The notes beneath the pieces are model-generated. The model did no database searches. It was not told the origin of the DNA and saw only the letters and a list, made by a program, of their open reading frames with translations. A program made the position numbers and the translations under genes. From Candidatus Thorarchaeota archaeon (lineage in GTDB: Archaea > Asgardarchaeota > Thorarchaeia > Thorarchaeales > Thorarchaeaceae): DNA of 14,093 bases. Positions 6,563-14,093 of the stretch are shown here, piece after piece. Position 1 is the stretch's first letter. The number at the start of each line of letters is the position of its first letter. The DNA lies in assembly GCA_030642465.1 (NCBI GenBank), contig DAOWNS010000022.1, positions 1 through 14,093 on the forward strand. The letters are read 5' to 3'.

Positions 6563-7738
6563 TCAACAATCACCTAATAAATGTCCAAGATTGGCCGAGT
6601 TTATTGAAGCTGTTTGTGACCCATGGGATACAGCTTTTGCCCAGTCATATGCTTCCTGGATGGGCGTACACCCTCCACATCGGTGGCATCCAGCAGCCGT
6701 CTTGCCCGGGTCGAGTCCCCATTTGAGTAGTATTGCACCCACCCGCTTGTAGAACTTCACGGACCCTTCCAAATCCCCAACATAGGCAGGCTCGAAATCT
6801 GCAAGCTGGCTCCCGGGAGCAGGACGCATGGGGGCTACCACTGAGAGAACACCCATCGAACCCAGCTCATCTACCAGATCAAGTGTGGAATCAATGTTTT
6901 CTCCAATTCCGTGTAGCAAGAACGTGCTGACATTTCCTGAACCGAATAATTCGACTGCATATGCCCAGCTCTCATGATAGAGCGATAACGAGCCATATTC
7001 ATGCTTTCCCGGGCACATCTCCTTTCTCACTGATTCGTCAGCGCTCTCAGCATGAATCCCTGCAGCATTCGCTCCCGCCTCGAAAACCGCTTTTATGATC
7101 TCCATGTCGGTAGGGGGTTCGAACTGAACGCCAATGGGAATTTCGCTTGACTCCCGTATGCCTTCAATAATCCGAATCAATCTGCTACACCCCATATCAG
7201 GGGTGTCCGGAGTCCCAGTGGTCAATAGCACATCCTTGATTGCGCCTTCGGCTTCAGCAGCATTAACCACCTCGGCAACCTGTTCAGGGGTTTTCTCCAA
7301 GATTGTCGCTCCCGAACTACAAGAATGGGGAATAGTACAGAATTTGCATTGATTGCCTCGAGCCCAATATCGACAGGATTGATAGACAGTCGTTGCAAGG
7401 GTTTCTGAACCGTGGAGTAGCGCAATCTTGTGGTAGGGTATGCCATCATCTGTAGTTAGGTCGTAGAACTTTGGCCGCGGCACTATCTCAAGCTCCACGC
7501 TTCCATCATAAAGCCAGATTGTTGGATCTTCAGTTGGTTCAAGTGTCGCAGAGCCGAACCTCTCGGCTTGACTGCCGCGACGAATGGGCACCCCACATGA
7601 ACGACCATTGGGAAGGAAGAAGTACCGGCCTTGCACGGGGCCTGCGCCTCCTTGCCGACCGCTCCACTCCTTCTCAGAAAGAGTAGCACCTTCAGTGAGA
7701 AGTCGTATCTTGAGTTTCAGAATCTCCTCTGCGTCCAT
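6563..7738 (-). CDS. Radical SAM protein, MSMEG_0568-like
   Basis: This 391-residue radical SAM enzyme should bind a [4Fe-4S] cluster and cleave SAM. The cluster cysteines appear to be Cys122, Cys131 and Cys134 in SCRYWARGNQCKFC, spaced CX8CX2C instead of the common CX3CX2C. LLTTGTPDT (171-179) would be the SAM-contact strand. A C-terminal GCHRCGGC (Cys351, 354, 357) may hold another metal or cluster. RQGGAGPVQGRY (29-39), LVPRPKFYD-like VPRPKFYD (86-93), ALLHGSETLATTV (106-118) and VQFEPP (204-209) match what I recall of the MSMEG_0568 family, whose members sit beside nitrilase-type genes in other genomes. The reaction of that family is unknown to me. Here the gene is last in the glp-like operon, 29 nt after the second CCG protein, with only a weak ribosome site. 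The function is therefore open, and modification of a cofactor or a product of the upstream dehydrogenases is only a guess. Confidence 0.8.
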   Translation of the reverse strand: MDAEEILKLKIRLLTEGATLSEKEWSGRQGGAGPVQGRYFFLPNGRSCGVPIRRGSQAERFGSATLEPTEDPTIWLYDGSVELEIVPRPKFYDLTTDDGIPYHKIALLHGSETLATTVYQSCRYWARGNQCKFCTIPHSCSSGATILEKTPEQVAEVVNAAEAEGAIKDVLLTTGTPDTPDMGCSRLIRIIEGIRESSEIPIGVQFEPPTDMEIIKAVFEAGANAAGIHAESADESVRKEMCPGKHEYGSLSLYHESWAYAVELFGSGNVSTFLLHGIGENIDSTLDLVDELGSMGVLSVVAPMRPAPGSQLADFEPAYVGDLEGSVKFYKRVGAILLKWGLDPGKTAAGCHRCGGCTPIQEAYDWAKAVSHGSQTASINSANLGHLLGDC

Positions 7739-7767
7739 GACAGTCTCAACTCTTCTCTCGTCAGTGC

Positions 7768-8892
7768 TTAATCTGTCTTCACATGAGACTGCTTTTTCGC
7801 CATCTCGACAAGCTCAGGAAGATCGAGAACTATCAAGCGGTCTTTCGCTTGCGACTCTAGCATGTTTTTACAGAAAGGACATGATGTGACCAAGTATTTC
7901 GCTCCAGTTCGTTCCGCCTGTCGAACTCGCTCAGCTCCAATCTTCTTCGCATGTTCCGGAAACAGGGTTCTAAGACCTGCACCATTACCACAGCACATCG
8001 CATTGTCCCGGTTGCGCTCCATCTCAACCAAGGCGCCCTTGGACACTCGTTCAATGACCTCTCGAGGCTGTTCGTATATTCCCGAGTGTCTGCCTAGGTG
8101 ACAGCTATCGTGAAATGTTACCTGACCATCGAGCTCAAACTCTGGCAAGCTTTTCAGGTGTGACTGCAAGAGCTCGGCTATATGACGAACAGGCTTATTG
8201 ATCTCCAGACCGTGCTTAGGATAGTCCTGTGTGAGCACCCTGTAGCAGCCGGGACAAGTCACTACAATCTCTTCAGCATCCATACTATTCAGAATCTCAA
8301 CATTGTGGCGAGCTTGTTCAAGAGCTTCCTCAACAAAGCCGGTTCTTAATAACGGTGAACCGCAGCACCACTCGTCTTCAGGAATATTGACTTGATATCC
8401 TAGAGAGGATAGGACGGAAACCGCGTCCTGAGCGATGCTATTCTCTCTGTAGGCTGCTGTGCACCCGGTGAAGTAGACAAGTGAGCGTCCATCATTCTTT
8501 GGGATTTTGAGCCAACTGGTTCTTTTCTCATTGGGCTCCTTGTATGGATTGTGATGTGTGCGGATTGAATCAACCATAGGATTGAGACCGGAAGGAAACC
8601 TGCCTTCTTCGACAAGCTGTATTCTCCTCATTTCCACGATTTCTGCGATATCAATTTCAGGTATACACCATGTCAGGCAATGACTGCACTCTAGGCACTG
8701 ATATAGAACCTCAATTGCTCTGTCATCCAGCGGTCGTGTCCCAGTAATCTCTTGGTGTAACAGAAGAGCACGCCCATGAGGGGTTGGTGATTCAGAGCGC
8801 CAGGCTAGAAATGTTGGGCACACATGTCTACACATCTTTGGACAAGCGGCGCACATTCGGATCTGCTGAGCGATATCCTCGTCATAGATCAT
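7768..8892 (-). CDS. HdrD/GlcF/GlpC-like Fe-S protein with two CCG domains (second copy)
   Basis: This is an electron-transfer subunit of 374 residues. An N-terminal pair of [4Fe-4S] sites is formed by Cys14/17/21/25 (MCAACPKMCRHVCP) and Cys66/69/72/76 (CLECSHCLTWC). Two CCG (DUF224) domains follow. The first has Cys144, WCCG (176-177) and CPGC (213, 216). The second has Cys264, MCCG (300-301) and CPFC (338, 341). This is the layout of glycolate oxidase GlcF, anaerobic GlpC and heterodisulfide reductase HdrD. The ATG overlaps the stop of the FAD oxidase gene by 4 nt and has GGGGGTG 5 nt upstream, so the two proteins are almost certainly made together and act as a GlcD-GlcF-like pair. The electron acceptor is unknown; candidates are a membrane quinone, a thiol cofactor or another Fe-S protein. 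No membrane segment is seen. Confidence 0.88.
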   Translation of the reverse strand: MIYDEDIAQQIRMCAACPKMCRHVCPTFLAWRSESPTPHGRALLLHQEITGTRPLDDRAIEVLYQCLECSHCLTWCIPEIDIAEIVEMRRIQLVEEGRFPSGLNPMVDSIRTHHNPYKEPNEKRTSWLKIPKNDGRSLVYFTGCTAAYRENSIAQDAVSVLSSLGYQVNIPEDEWCCGSPLLRTGFVEEALEQARHNVEILNSMDAEEIVVTCPGCYRVLTQDYPKHGLEINKPVRHIAELLQSHLKSLPEFELDGQVTFHDSCHLGRHSGIYEQPREVIERVSKGALVEMERNRDNAMCCGNGAGLRTLFPEHAKKIGAERVRQAERTGAKYLVTSCPFCKNMLESQAKDRLIVLDLPELVEMAKKQSHVKTD

Positions 8893-10328
8893 TCTCGCAC
8901 CCCCAAACCAAGCTTGCCCGGATTCATAATCCCATTTGGATCTAGGACGCCCTTGATTTTCTTCAGCACTTGGAAACCTGACCCTAGTTCATCTTCAATG
9001 TATGTCGACCGTGAGAGGCCAACACCGTGCTGGTGACTCATGGTTCCCCCTTCTCGCAAACAGGCAGTAACTCCATCATCCCAGATCTTCTTGTAGGTGG
9101 CCCACGCGGTTTTAGCGTCGGGTTGTGAGGTGAAGAAGATCATGTAGATGCTTCCCCCATTTTGATACATGTGGGAGAAGTGTGACATAACGAATGCATC
9201 GTGCGCCTCCATTGCAGTTTTCATGGCACGATACACATTCTCAAGCTTGTCGTAGGTCGCAACTATGTCTATGGTGTCACCGATTGAGAATCCTGCTGTA
9301 GTAAACTTGCTGGGATAGTACATGTCATATCTGTGCTCCCACCAACGTTTGGATGGACCATCACCAAAGTCCTTTCCGCCGTTTTGCCTGCAAATATCAA
9401 CCGAAATCCGCTCTTCATAGTCCACTGTTTCAGCATCACCATCAAAAGCTAGAAGCAACATGGAGTCGCCTTCTTCGACATCAAAGTGCCGACTTATTGA
9501 CCACGCAGTGTCCTCAGGATCATAGAAACGAACCACTGAAGGTGTTATATCCGCTCGAAAGATTAGCCTAATCGCCTCTAGACCGCTGTGAACGTCAGCA
9601 AATGCCATGCTCCTGAATCTGCGCTCTTCGGGAATCGGAAACAATCGCAGCGTTGCGTCCGTGATTACGCCTAGCGTCCCCTCAGACCCAATGAAGAGCT
9701 CGCGCAAGTCGGGACCCACTGAGTGGCGTGGAACTGCTTTCGTACGAACGATTGACCCATCCGCAAGAACGATTTCAAGGCCCAGTGTTAAGTCCTCAAT
9801 TTTTCCGTACAGCGACGACATAGAGCCACCCGACCGTGTCGCCAAGAAGCCACCAACATTCGAGGCTCTCATTGACGTTGGCGTATGCCCAAGTGTGTAT
9901 CCATGACGATTGACCTCTTCCTCCAAGTCAATTCCGACCATGCCTGCTTCAACACGGACCAGCATTGATTTGTGGTCGATTTCAAGGACTTTGTCCATGC
10001 GTTTGAGATCGAGTTGCATACCCCCGTAAATAGGCAGAGTTCCACCGCAGGTACCAGCACCGCCACCGACTGGAGTGACTGGCACCCTATTCTTGTTGGC
10101 AATCTTGAGTACTTCAGATACTTCTTCAGTGGAGCCTGGGAAGACCACTATATCAGCCAAGGGCAACATCTCTCCAGCTCTGATCTTCGCCTCGCTAAGA
10201 GGCCAAGCATCATGGGCATTAAGCACAGTATCGGTTTCCTGGGTCGTTACGTGTTCGGCACCAACAATACCTTCCAGTTGCTTCGCTATTCTGGCTTTGG
10301 TCTTGGAGTCAAGCAATCTCTTGTTCAC
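8889..10328 (-). CDS. FAD-linked oxidase of the GlcD / alkyl-DHAP synthase type
   Basis: This 479-residue flavoprotein has a PCMH-type FAD-binding domain. Key parts are VFPGSTEEV (62-70), VTPVGGGAGTCGG (84-96), TPTSMRASNVGG (149-160), RHSVGPDLREL (201-211) and IGSEGTLGVIT (213-223). The C-terminal half has IYMIFFT (394-400) and SHQHGVG (431-437), then an end of the LDPNGIMNPGK type. Overall the spacing and the P-R-x-S-x-GPD and SHxHGVG motifs look closer to alkyldihydroxyacetonephosphate synthase (AGPS) than to E. coli GlcD. However, AGPS has HHH where this protein has HQH (432-434). It could be an archaeal D-2-hydroxyacid dehydrogenase or a DHAP-using enzyme. The GTG start at 10328 overlaps the previous stop as GTGA. 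A TTG at 10316 has a better-placed GAGGTGA, 8 nt upstream, so the protein may be four residues shorter. It pairs with the CCG protein encoded immediately after. Confidence 0.85.
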   Translation of the reverse strand: MNKRLLDSKTKARIAKQLEGIVGAEHVTTQETDTVLNAHDAWPLSEAKIRAGEMLPLADIVVFPGSTEEVSEVLKIANKNRVPVTPVGGGAGTCGGTLPIYGGMQLDLKRMDKVLEIDHKSMLVRVEAGMVGIDLEEEVNRHGYTLGHTPTSMRASNVGGFLATRSGGSMSSLYGKIEDLTLGLEIVLADGSIVRTKAVPRHSVGPDLRELFIGSEGTLGVITDATLRLFPIPEERRFRSMAFADVHSGLEAIRLIFRADITPSVVRFYDPEDTAWSISRHFDVEEGDSMLLLAFDGDAETVDYEERISVDICRQNGGKDFGDGPSKRWWEHRYDMYYPSKFTTAGFSIGDTIDIVATYDKLENVYRAMKTAMEAHDAFVMSHFSHMYQNGGSIYMIFFTSQPDAKTAWATYKKIWDDGVTACLREGGTMSHQHGVGLSRSTYIEDELGSGFQVLKKIKGVLDPNGIMNPGKLGLGVRE

Positions 10329-11563
10329 CTCTTTTGTGGAAGTCTTTGCGCTATGAAGACAGTCATGTCATCCACTTCAACTGAGCTGCCCTGACGAAAC
10401 AAGCTATCCTCAAGCTGTGCAGTACAGAGCGGGCAGGGAGTGACAACTCTTGATGCGCCTGTTTCCTCAATCGCTGCAAGGTTCTCCTTCATAACGGCTC
10501 TAGCAACATCGCCAGCGTGATAAGAAACGAGTCCACCCCCACCACAACACGAATCATGAGCAAATGACTGAATCACTTCAACGCCGGGAATCAAACTTAG
10601 AATCTGGCCCGCGTAATCCATTGTTATGCGAGATGTGTGTTTGATAAGATGGCAAGGGTCATGCAGAGTCACTCTCAGCGGTTCTTCTTCGGTGCTTTGC
10701 TTGAAAGTCGACGATAGCTTGGTTATGCCAATCACCTCGACCAGATACTCAAGCATGTGATAGACAGGAATGCCCCACGCATCACGCTCTGCGATGCGCG
10801 CTAAGTTGCCGGTGCATCCAGCACACGTGGTGACCAACATCTTGACTCCTAAGTCCTTGACTTTCTTCTTCAATTTCAAGGCAAGTTCGAGAGCAGTTTT
10901 GTCATCCCCAAGAAGAGTTGCTGGCAGACCGCAGCAGCTCATCTCCTCCAGGAGGGTGAACTTGACTTTGAAGTGGTCAAGAATGATCTTGGCGGATTCC
11001 TTCACTTCCTGCGCGCGCTCCTCAGCCTGACAACCCGGGTAGAAGAGCACATCCGCCCCCTTGACAACTTGGTCGGGGACATGTCGCAAGCCTAAGCGTT
11101 CCAACCTCATGTCCCTGCTTTCCACCTTCTCTTCTGGATCCTCCCAAGGTTCAAACGCAAGACCATGCTTAACGATGATAGCGTCAGCGGTATGAAGCTG
11201 TTTGGGCACAAGGTCAGGCCGGTGCTTGAAGATGCGCGCACGGATGAGGTTGACTATCTCGGGAATATCTACATCCTTCGGACAGACTTCCCGGCAAGTT
11301 CCACACCCAGTACACAGATACACAACATCTGCCGTAGTCCAGTACTCAGGAGGAGAACGGCTCAGCTCCACAGCAATGCTTCGGGGGCCACTGAAACGAT
11401 TAAGGCCAACAGCAGCGACAACGGGACAGTGTTGAATACAGAGACCACAGTTGATACAGCTCTCAACTGACTTGACAACCTGTAACTCATCCTCGGTGTA
11501 AGGATAGATGGCCTCCTCCTTGAGAGTCGCTAGAACAGTTCGGTATGCTTCTTCTTCGCTCAA
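10325..11563 (-). CDS. HdrD/GlpC-like Fe-S protein with two CCG domains (first copy)
   Basis: This 412-residue electron carrier has two ferredoxin-type [4Fe-4S] sites: Cys36/39/42/46 (CINCGLCIQHC) and Cys84/87/90/94 (CTGCGTCREVC). Two CCG domains follow, the first with Cys178, SCCG (210-211) and CAGC (247, 250), the second with Cys304, SCCGGGG (339-344) and CPLC (377, 380). It is the natural partner of GlpA and GlpB, in the place of the GlpC subunit of anaerobic glycerol-3-phosphate dehydrogenase. The HDPCHL and SCCGGGG motifs are also typical of HdrD. The start is TTG at 11563: GlpB's stop overlaps it as TTGA, and GGGGGTG stands 5 nt upstream. No transmembrane helix is apparent, so membrane contact, if any, would be indirect. 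It shares its layout but not close identity with the other CCG protein of the operon. Confidence 0.88.
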   Translation of the reverse strand: MSEEEAYRTVLATLKEEAIYPYTEDELQVVKSVESCINCGLCIQHCPVVAAVGLNRFSGPRSIAVELSRSPPEYWTTADVVYLCTGCGTCREVCPKDVDIPEIVNLIRARIFKHRPDLVPKQLHTADAIIVKHGLAFEPWEDPEEKVESRDMRLERLGLRHVPDQVVKGADVLFYPGCQAEERAQEVKESAKIILDHFKVKFTLLEEMSCCGLPATLLGDDKTALELALKLKKKVKDLGVKMLVTTCAGCTGNLARIAERDAWGIPVYHMLEYLVEVIGITKLSSTFKQSTEEEPLRVTLHDPCHLIKHTSRITMDYAGQILSLIPGVEVIQSFAHDSCCGGGGLVSYHAGDVARAVMKENLAAIEETGASRVVTPCPLCTAQLEDSLFRQGSSVEVDDMTVFIAQRLPQKR

Positions 11564-12933
11564 GCTGACACCCCCTTTACATAATCGACTGCATTGCGAC
11601 TCGCCGTATACCCAGTGGCAATGGCCACACCAAGTCCACTCTTTTCAGCCGAGTAATTGTAGCCAGCAAGAATCGAACCAGCTGCATAGAGATTCTCGGC
11701 AGCATGGACCTCCTCTTTTGTTATTGGGCGGAATTGCGGGTCAACACTGAGCCCGGAGCCAAAAAGAGGATGGCCCATGTGGCTGAGTGCAACTGTGTTA
11801 GTTAATTTCTGAGGAGTTATACTCGTGGCAATGCGGAAGCTCTCGCTCACGGTCATCAGATCGAAGACAGACTCACGAATACCATTCTCAGTGCCGGTTA
11901 TCCCCCCACCGATGAATTTCCCGGTTGCTAGGACAACAGCCTTCGTGGATATCTTGATTTTTCTTTTAGGACCGACTGCTGTAACCTCTTTCACGATGTT
12001 CGACTTTAGAGATTCCATTTTAGCATGATGGCCCACCAGGAGAGTACCCCCGCTCTTCACAAAAGCGGATTCAAGTCCTCTCTGAAGTCTAAGGCCCGGC
12101 ACGGATGGCGGAAATGATAGAAGCTCAAAGACATGCGCCCCTGTGAGGTCCTGGAGAGCAAGCTGATTCTCTCGCGCTCGATTGAATCCCATTACCGGAG
12201 GCAGAGCTATGTGTGTTGCGCCAATTCGCTCCACGTGCTTCTTCAGCTTCTTCGCCAGAACCAAGAGATTGTCTTCGGTGTCAAGATAGCGAGCGATTTC
12301 TATGGAAGATATGTTGTAGTTGTTGCTGAAAGGTGCCAATTCCAAGACATGGTGTCCCGCTTTGCGTGGTGGAAGTCTGTTGGATATCTGATGTTCTAGG
12401 AAGACCTGGGCTGCCATTCGTGGATTGAAGACCGGGAAACCCTTCACGCCTGCGAAGAGAGCCACGCTGTCCGGGTCCAGCATTAGAGAGCCCGGCCACA
12501 TTGTTTCCTGAATCATGCAAGTTGGCTTCACTGTGCCGAGAATCGTTACAGCATCTAGGTTTGAGTCTATGTCTCCAAAGAGAGGAAGGTTGGAGCTTGA
12601 CAGAATTGTTTTGAGCCATGATACAGCTGTCCGTACCTTTTCGACTATGGTCTTCGAAACTGTGCCTGACTCTACACCAGTTAACCCGAGCAATCCATAC
12701 GGGTGAAGAGGAAACATGCTGGCGATTCCTTGAAGCCCCTCGACGGGCGAGCCCAGTGGCATTGTGCCTCCTGGCAAGTATCCGATGACGTCGATGGCGC
12801 CTGAGGAGTACGCAGTTGCGCTCTGTCCCTTGCGAAGCAGGATAGTCTTCATACCTTCTTCGGTGGCCCTGATTCCCGCAACAAGCCCTGCCATGCCGCC
12901 TCCAATCACAACAATGTCCGCCTCGAGGTTCAT
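11560..12933 (-). CDS. glpB: Anaerobic glycerol-3-phosphate dehydrogenase subunit B
   Basis: This 457-residue flavoprotein subunit matches GlpB. It opens with an FAD dinucleotide fold (VVIGGGMAGLVAG, 8-20), followed by the GlpB-typical segment KGQSATAYSSGAIDV (35-49). A second nucleotide-contact strand is VVLATGKFIGGG (333-344). The C-terminal FAD contact is ENLYAAGSILAGYN (413-426) followed by SGLGVAIATGYTA (432-444). In E. coli GlpB works with GlpA and GlpC to oxidise sn-glycerol-3-phosphate to DHAP under anaerobic conditions, with electrons passed to the respiratory chain. Here the ATG follows the stop of glpA with no gap, and a near-perfect ribosome site (GGAGGAGGTG) sits 7 nt upstream. 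It overlaps the next Fe-S gene by 4 nt. The length is slightly above the bacterial one (about 420). Confidence 0.9.
   Translation of the reverse strand: MNLEADIVVIGGGMAGLVAGIRATEEGMKTILLRKGQSATAYSSGAIDVIGYLPGGTMPLGSPVEGLQGIASMFPLHPYGLLGLTGVESGTVSKTIVEKVRTAVSWLKTILSSSNLPLFGDIDSNLDAVTILGTVKPTCMIQETMWPGSLMLDPDSVALFAGVKGFPVFNPRMAAQVFLEHQISNRLPPRKAGHHVLELAPFSNNYNISSIEIARYLDTEDNLLVLAKKLKKHVERIGATHIALPPVMGFNRARENQLALQDLTGAHVFELLSFPPSVPGLRLQRGLESAFVKSGGTLLVGHHAKMESLKSNIVKEVTAVGPKRKIKISTKAVVLATGKFIGGGITGTENGIRESVFDLMTVSESFRIATSITPQKLTNTVALSHMGHPLFGSGLSVDPQFRPITKEEVHAAENLYAAGSILAGYNYSAEKSGLGVAIATGYTASRNAVDYVKGVSA
11569..11575 (-). promoter_or_regulatory. Shine-Dalgarno deciding a TTG start
   Basis: GGGGGTG on the minus strand ends 5 nt before the TTG at 11563. 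With the TTGA overlap it shows that the first CCG protein begins at a non-ATG codon and is translationally coupled to glpB. Confidence 0.7.
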
Positions 12934-14093
12934 CTACAGCACCTCCTCCCAAGGCTTGAATTCGTAGTCCAGCTCTTCCAGCGCTTGATCAAGATTTCCA
13001 ACGCAGGCATAGATGCCCTGTGCCAGTTCCTCTTGTGCTATCTGTGCTCCTCGGATGGACTGTCGTTTTCCTTTCCACCTCTCAGCCAAGAAGTCGATTA
13101 TCTCAAGCTGGTAATCCTCCCCGCTCAGTTCCAATTCTTCAGCCAAAATGGTGGCAGCCTTGAATGTGCAAAAGGTGCCTTGACATGGACCAGTCCCGAG
13201 CCGTACGCGCCGCCGCAAGTCATTCAGGGTTTGGGGGAAGGTTTCTCGTATCGCATAACGGAGCTCAGCCTCAATTACAGGCTCACATGTACAGATTGTA
13301 GTTTTCCATTCGGGATGGTCACGAGTCAGGTCTAGAATCTTTGCGGTTTCGGTGCCTTTCCGCGCTCGCATCCTCTCGACTGTGTGTTGTGAAACACCGT
13401 ACTCCTTGGCCAGTGCCAGAATGTCAACGTCATCACTATTGCCAGGAAGAGGCTCGTTGTGCGTCTTACACTCAGCTTCGATTCCAAGATTCTTGCAGAC
13501 CAAGTCAGTGGCCGCTTCGGCCATGTGTCTGCACATCACAAGCTTGCCACCGGCGAAGCTTATGAGTCCCGAAACACCTTCTGGCTCGTGGTCAATGACT
13601 TCGTAACCCCTTGTCACGTCGCCTTCCGGTATCTTCCAAGTTGGAATAAGAGGTCTAACACCCTCCATTGTGCGAATGATCCGGGCATCCCTGATTGACG
13701 GTACTACCCACTCCATACTCTTGAGTAGGTATTCAATCTCATCCTGTGAAGCAACGAGTGTATCGGGATCCTCCCAGGTGTCCAGTGCCGTTGTCCCGAG
13801 CAATACAGTATTCTCATGAGGAAATAGATAGATCATGCGGCCCTCGATGGCTTTTGCAATTACTCCAACATTGACGACCCGTCGATCCAGAATCACGTGT
13901 GCGCCCTTAGTGAGTCGCAATTCGAGCTTCGCTCCTGCAAGAGCCGCAATCTTGGGTACCCAAGGGCCTGCAGCGTTGACTATGACTTTAGTTTTGGCAG
14001 ACTCCATCTTGTCTGTAATTCTATTGAAGTATTGAACACCGGTAATAGAGCCTTTCTTCGTGATGATGTCCGTGACTTCACAATATGTTCTGA
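12934..14093 (-). CDS. glpA: Anaerobic glycerol-3-phosphate dehydrogenase subunit A, C-terminal part
   Basis: The frame is open to the window edge, so the N-terminal FAD fold is outside; 385 residues are visible. It is the catalytic flavoprotein that oxidises sn-glycerol-3-phosphate to DHAP. Visible GlpA/GlpD features are VIVNAAGPW (about 36-44), the LLGTTALD substrate-domain strand (97-104), GVRPL (144-148) and the SFAGGKL flavin contact (178-184). The C-terminal region is a BFD-like [2Fe-2S] domain with Cys267 and Cys269 (CTC) and Cys303 and Cys308 (GPCQGTFC), preceded by LRRRVRLG. That arrangement separates GlpA from the aerobic single-subunit GlpD, which lacks this domain. The stop TAG touches the glpB ATG directly. 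An ATG at 14007 exists but is internal, because coding similarity (EVTDIITKKGSITGVQY) continues upstream of it. Confidence 0.92.
   Translation of the reverse strand, partial: RTYCEVTDIITKKGSITGVQYFNRITDKMESAKTKVIVNAAGPWVPKIAALAGAKLELRLTKGAHVILDRRVVNVGVIAKAIEGRMIYLFPHENTVLLGTTALDTWEDPDTLVASQDEIEYLLKSMEWVVPSIRDARIIRTMEGVRPLIPTWKIPEGDVTRGYEVIDHEPEGVSGLISFAGGKLVMCRHMAEAATDLVCKNLGIEAECKTHNEPLPGNSDDVDILALAKEYGVSQHTVERMRARKGTETAKILDLTRDHPEWKTTICTCEPVIEAELRYAIRETFPQTLNDLRRRVRLGTGPCQGTFCTFKAATILAEELELSGEDYQLEIIDFLAERWKGKRQSIRGAQIAQEELAQGIYACVGNLDQALEELDYEFKPWEEVL
12941..12950 (-). promoter_or_regulatory. Strong Shine-Dalgarno for glpB
   Basis: GGGAGGAGGTG lies inside the last codons of glpA, 7 nt before the glpB ATG. 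It fits the archaeal and bacterial anti-SD almost perfectly and fixes the glpB start at 12933. Confidence 0.75.

Noticed and set aside
7584..7889. Plus-strand 101-codon frame across the radical SAM start
   Set aside because: It is antisense to two well-supported genes, with no ribosome site and no protein-like motifs.

Overview
The window is a gene-dense stretch of about 48-50% GC, probably from an archaeon. The signs are a TATA-like box ahead of the transposon gene, strong GGAGGTG/GGGGGTG ribosome sites with TTG and GTG starts, a GapN-like aldehyde dehydrogenase, HdrD-like CCG-domain proteins and an IS607/TnpB mobile region. An Asgard (Thorarchaeota- or Lokiarchaeota-like) source is plausible, but no marker gene here proves it. 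Every intact recognisable gene lies on the minus strand, so transcription runs from the right end of the window to the left.

Right half (14093 down to 6563): a tightly coupled operon. Its order is glpA (5' end outside the window), glpB, a first HdrD/GlpC-like Fe-S protein, a GlcD/AGPS-like FAD oxidase, a second HdrD/GlpC-like Fe-S protein, and a radical SAM protein resembling the MSMEG_0568 family. Neighbouring genes abut or overlap by 4 nt (0, 4, 4, 4), with 29 nt before the radical SAM gene. GlpA and GlpB would oxidise sn-glycerol-3-phosphate to dihydroxyacetone phosphate and pass electrons to one of the Fe-S/CCG subunits. The FAD oxidase and second CCG protein look like a second 2-hydroxyacid-dehydrogenase-like module, or an alkyl-DHAP-synthase-like branch using the DHAP side.

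Middle (6562 to about 3640): a mobile-element junkyard with one intact gene. A decayed IS607-type serine recombinase (tnpA) abuts the radical SAM gene. Then come two overlapping plus-strand reading frames of unknown function, the first lacking a start. Then comes a 713-residue TnpB-like RNA-guided nuclease homologue with an intact RuvC D-E-D set and zinc finger. Its N-terminal part is much larger than in ordinary TnpB. The 3' end of its gene runs into nested inverted repeats, the position and look of an omega RNA and transposon right end. A 20-bp imperfect direct repeat marks both ends of the reading frame.

Left (3626 down to 14): a GNAT acetyltransferase, a GapN-like aldehyde dehydrogenase with an N-terminal extension, and an RsmB-type RNA cytosine-5 methyltransferase with a NusB-like N-terminal domain. 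The last two are 10 nt apart and probably co-transcribed.

The best candidates for something new are the enlarged TnpB with its putative RNA, and the glp operon that joins two CCG-domain proteins, an AGPS-like FAD enzyme and a radical SAM enzyme.
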